From Toxorhynchites rutilus septentrionalis (lineage: Eukaryota > Arthropoda > Insecta > Diptera > Culicidae), in NCBI RefSeq assembly GCF_029784135.1, contig NC_073746.1:145332556-145396555 (forward strand): a DNA stretch of 64,000 nucleotides, in the 5' to 3' direction. The translations under genes were made by a program, and so were the position numbers. Positions 63,424-64,000 of this stretch are shown here, piece by piece; the first letter of the stretch is position 1; each line of letters begins with the position of its first letter. The notes under the pieces are model-generated. The model saw only the letters and a list, made by a program, of their open reading frames with translations, had not been told where the DNA came from and ran no database searches.

Positions 63424-63652
63424 CCCTCTACAGCCCAAGCCCGCCTTTAGACGGTCTTCACGGATTCTCTTTTCAAATTATTCACACATTATTTTCAATG
63501 TTCACCCCCACTAGAACGTCTTTAGATTATTTTCATCTATCACACATACACATTGTTTTTTATGCTGGCAGCTTCCTGCTAGGAGTATTTTATGTTGAAA
63601 GTCGGAAATTTTAGGTTTTTTCAGATAAATAAAAAACTTGGCCGGTAGAGGG
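63424..63652. mobile_element. TTAA-flanked MITE, 229 bp
   Basis: TTAA at 63420-63423 and 63653-63656, with ends CCCTCTACAGCCC and, inverted, CCCTCTACCGGCC. Noncoding, close to the right LTR. Confidence 0.87.
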
Positions 63653-63724
63653 TTAAACTTTCAAACATCAAAATAAAACTGAAAATATTCAGAAAGTGTT
63701 TACAAAAGTGAATTTTATAAAAGA

Positions 63725-64000
63725 ACTAGCTGACCCGGCAAACATCGTCCAGCCCAAAATTTATGTTTCGTTTTTACATCCACGGTTTCTTACCAAGCGC
63801 GCGTTTATGGGTCTGGCAGCCCCCATGCCCTTAGAGAGGGGGTAGGTGTGTCGAATCATCATAGAAACATTTCGTGCCCCCTAAAACCTCTACATGCCAA
63901 ATATGGCTCAATTTGCTTGACTAGTTCTCGAGTTATGCAGAAATTGTATATCATTTGTATGGGAGCCCCCCTTAAAAGAGGAGGGAAGAGTGTCGAACTA
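63725..64000 (+). repeat. Dispersed repeat starting ACTAGCTGACCCGGCAAAC, cut by window edge
   Basis: ACTAGCTGACCCGGCAAACA opens the element; a diverged copy lies at 49768. GTGTGTCGAATCATCATAGAAACATT (63847) is echoed by GAGTGTCGAACTA at the window end, so a tandem repeat of roughly 150 bp seems to begin. Flanking G-rich/C-rich blocks (GGGAGCCCCCC) accompany each unit. Confidence 0.65.

Overview
The window looks like a transposon-saturated stretch of a large, AT-rich insect genome, most likely a culicine (Aedes-type) mosquito. Supporting this are three Tc1/mariner elements with the DD37E catalytic spacing known from mosquitoes, tRNA-derived SINEs, BEL/Pao and RNase H-bearing non-LTR elements, many MITEs, metazoan-style splice signals, and no bacterial operon structure. 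No complete host gene could be recognised. A few GC-richer, repeat-poor islands (about 17.2-19.0, 29.5-31.0, 38.3-38.8, 44.3-45.2 and 52.1-53.2 kb) and two possible exons (6.6 and 18.6 kb) may belong to host genes, but all of these calls are weak.

Layout. 0-1.6 kb: 5' part of a non-LTR retrotransposon (ORF1 open to the window edge, minus strand), then about 1 kb of degenerate AAAACCGTT repeats. 3.4-4.7 kb: DD37E element. 7.9-9.1 kb: Tc1 relic, followed by reverse-transcriptase debris. 12.5-14.3 kb: TIR element with a Zeste/Myb-like reading frame, carrying a TTA-flanked MITE. 14.6-16.2 kb: Helitron relic. 20.2-24.1 kb: long inverted-repeat (foldback) unit with an inner TA-flanked element that holds a 118-bp tandem array. 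25.2-25.8 kb: DDE relic. 27.3-29.2 kb: Tc3-like element split by a MITE. 31.4-32.3 kb: Helitron relic. 32.4-37.3 kb: pogo/Tigger-like element holding a TTAA element and a Loa-type retrotransposon fragment, which is itself split by a DD37E element. 40-44 kb: SINE, hAT relic and a second DD37E copy with two MITEs inside. 45.9-49.3 kb: Jockey/CR1-type reverse transcriptase broken by a SINE, a 60-bp retroposon and a 1.6-kb retroposon that itself holds a TTAA element. 50.5-51.3 kb: third Helitron relic. 53.3 kb: heptamer satellite. 54.7-55.2 kb: long SINE with a perfect hairpin.

The standout is a BEL/Pao-type element at 56166-63274 (minus strand). It has 1010-bp LTRs that differ by one base by eye, a 5-bp target duplication (GTGAT), and a single intact 1285-codon frame. 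That frame joins gag and an aspartic protease directly to an envelope-like glycoprotein, with reverse transcriptase, RNase H and integrase absent. It looks like a young, non-autonomous endogenous-retrovirus derivative that needed replication enzymes in trans. Other notable structures are a shared SINE inside all three Helitron relics, four TTAA-flanked MITEs (two with paralogous empty sites in the window), and several nested insertions whose order can be read from target-site duplications.

All similarity statements come from recognising motifs by eye; no database was searched.
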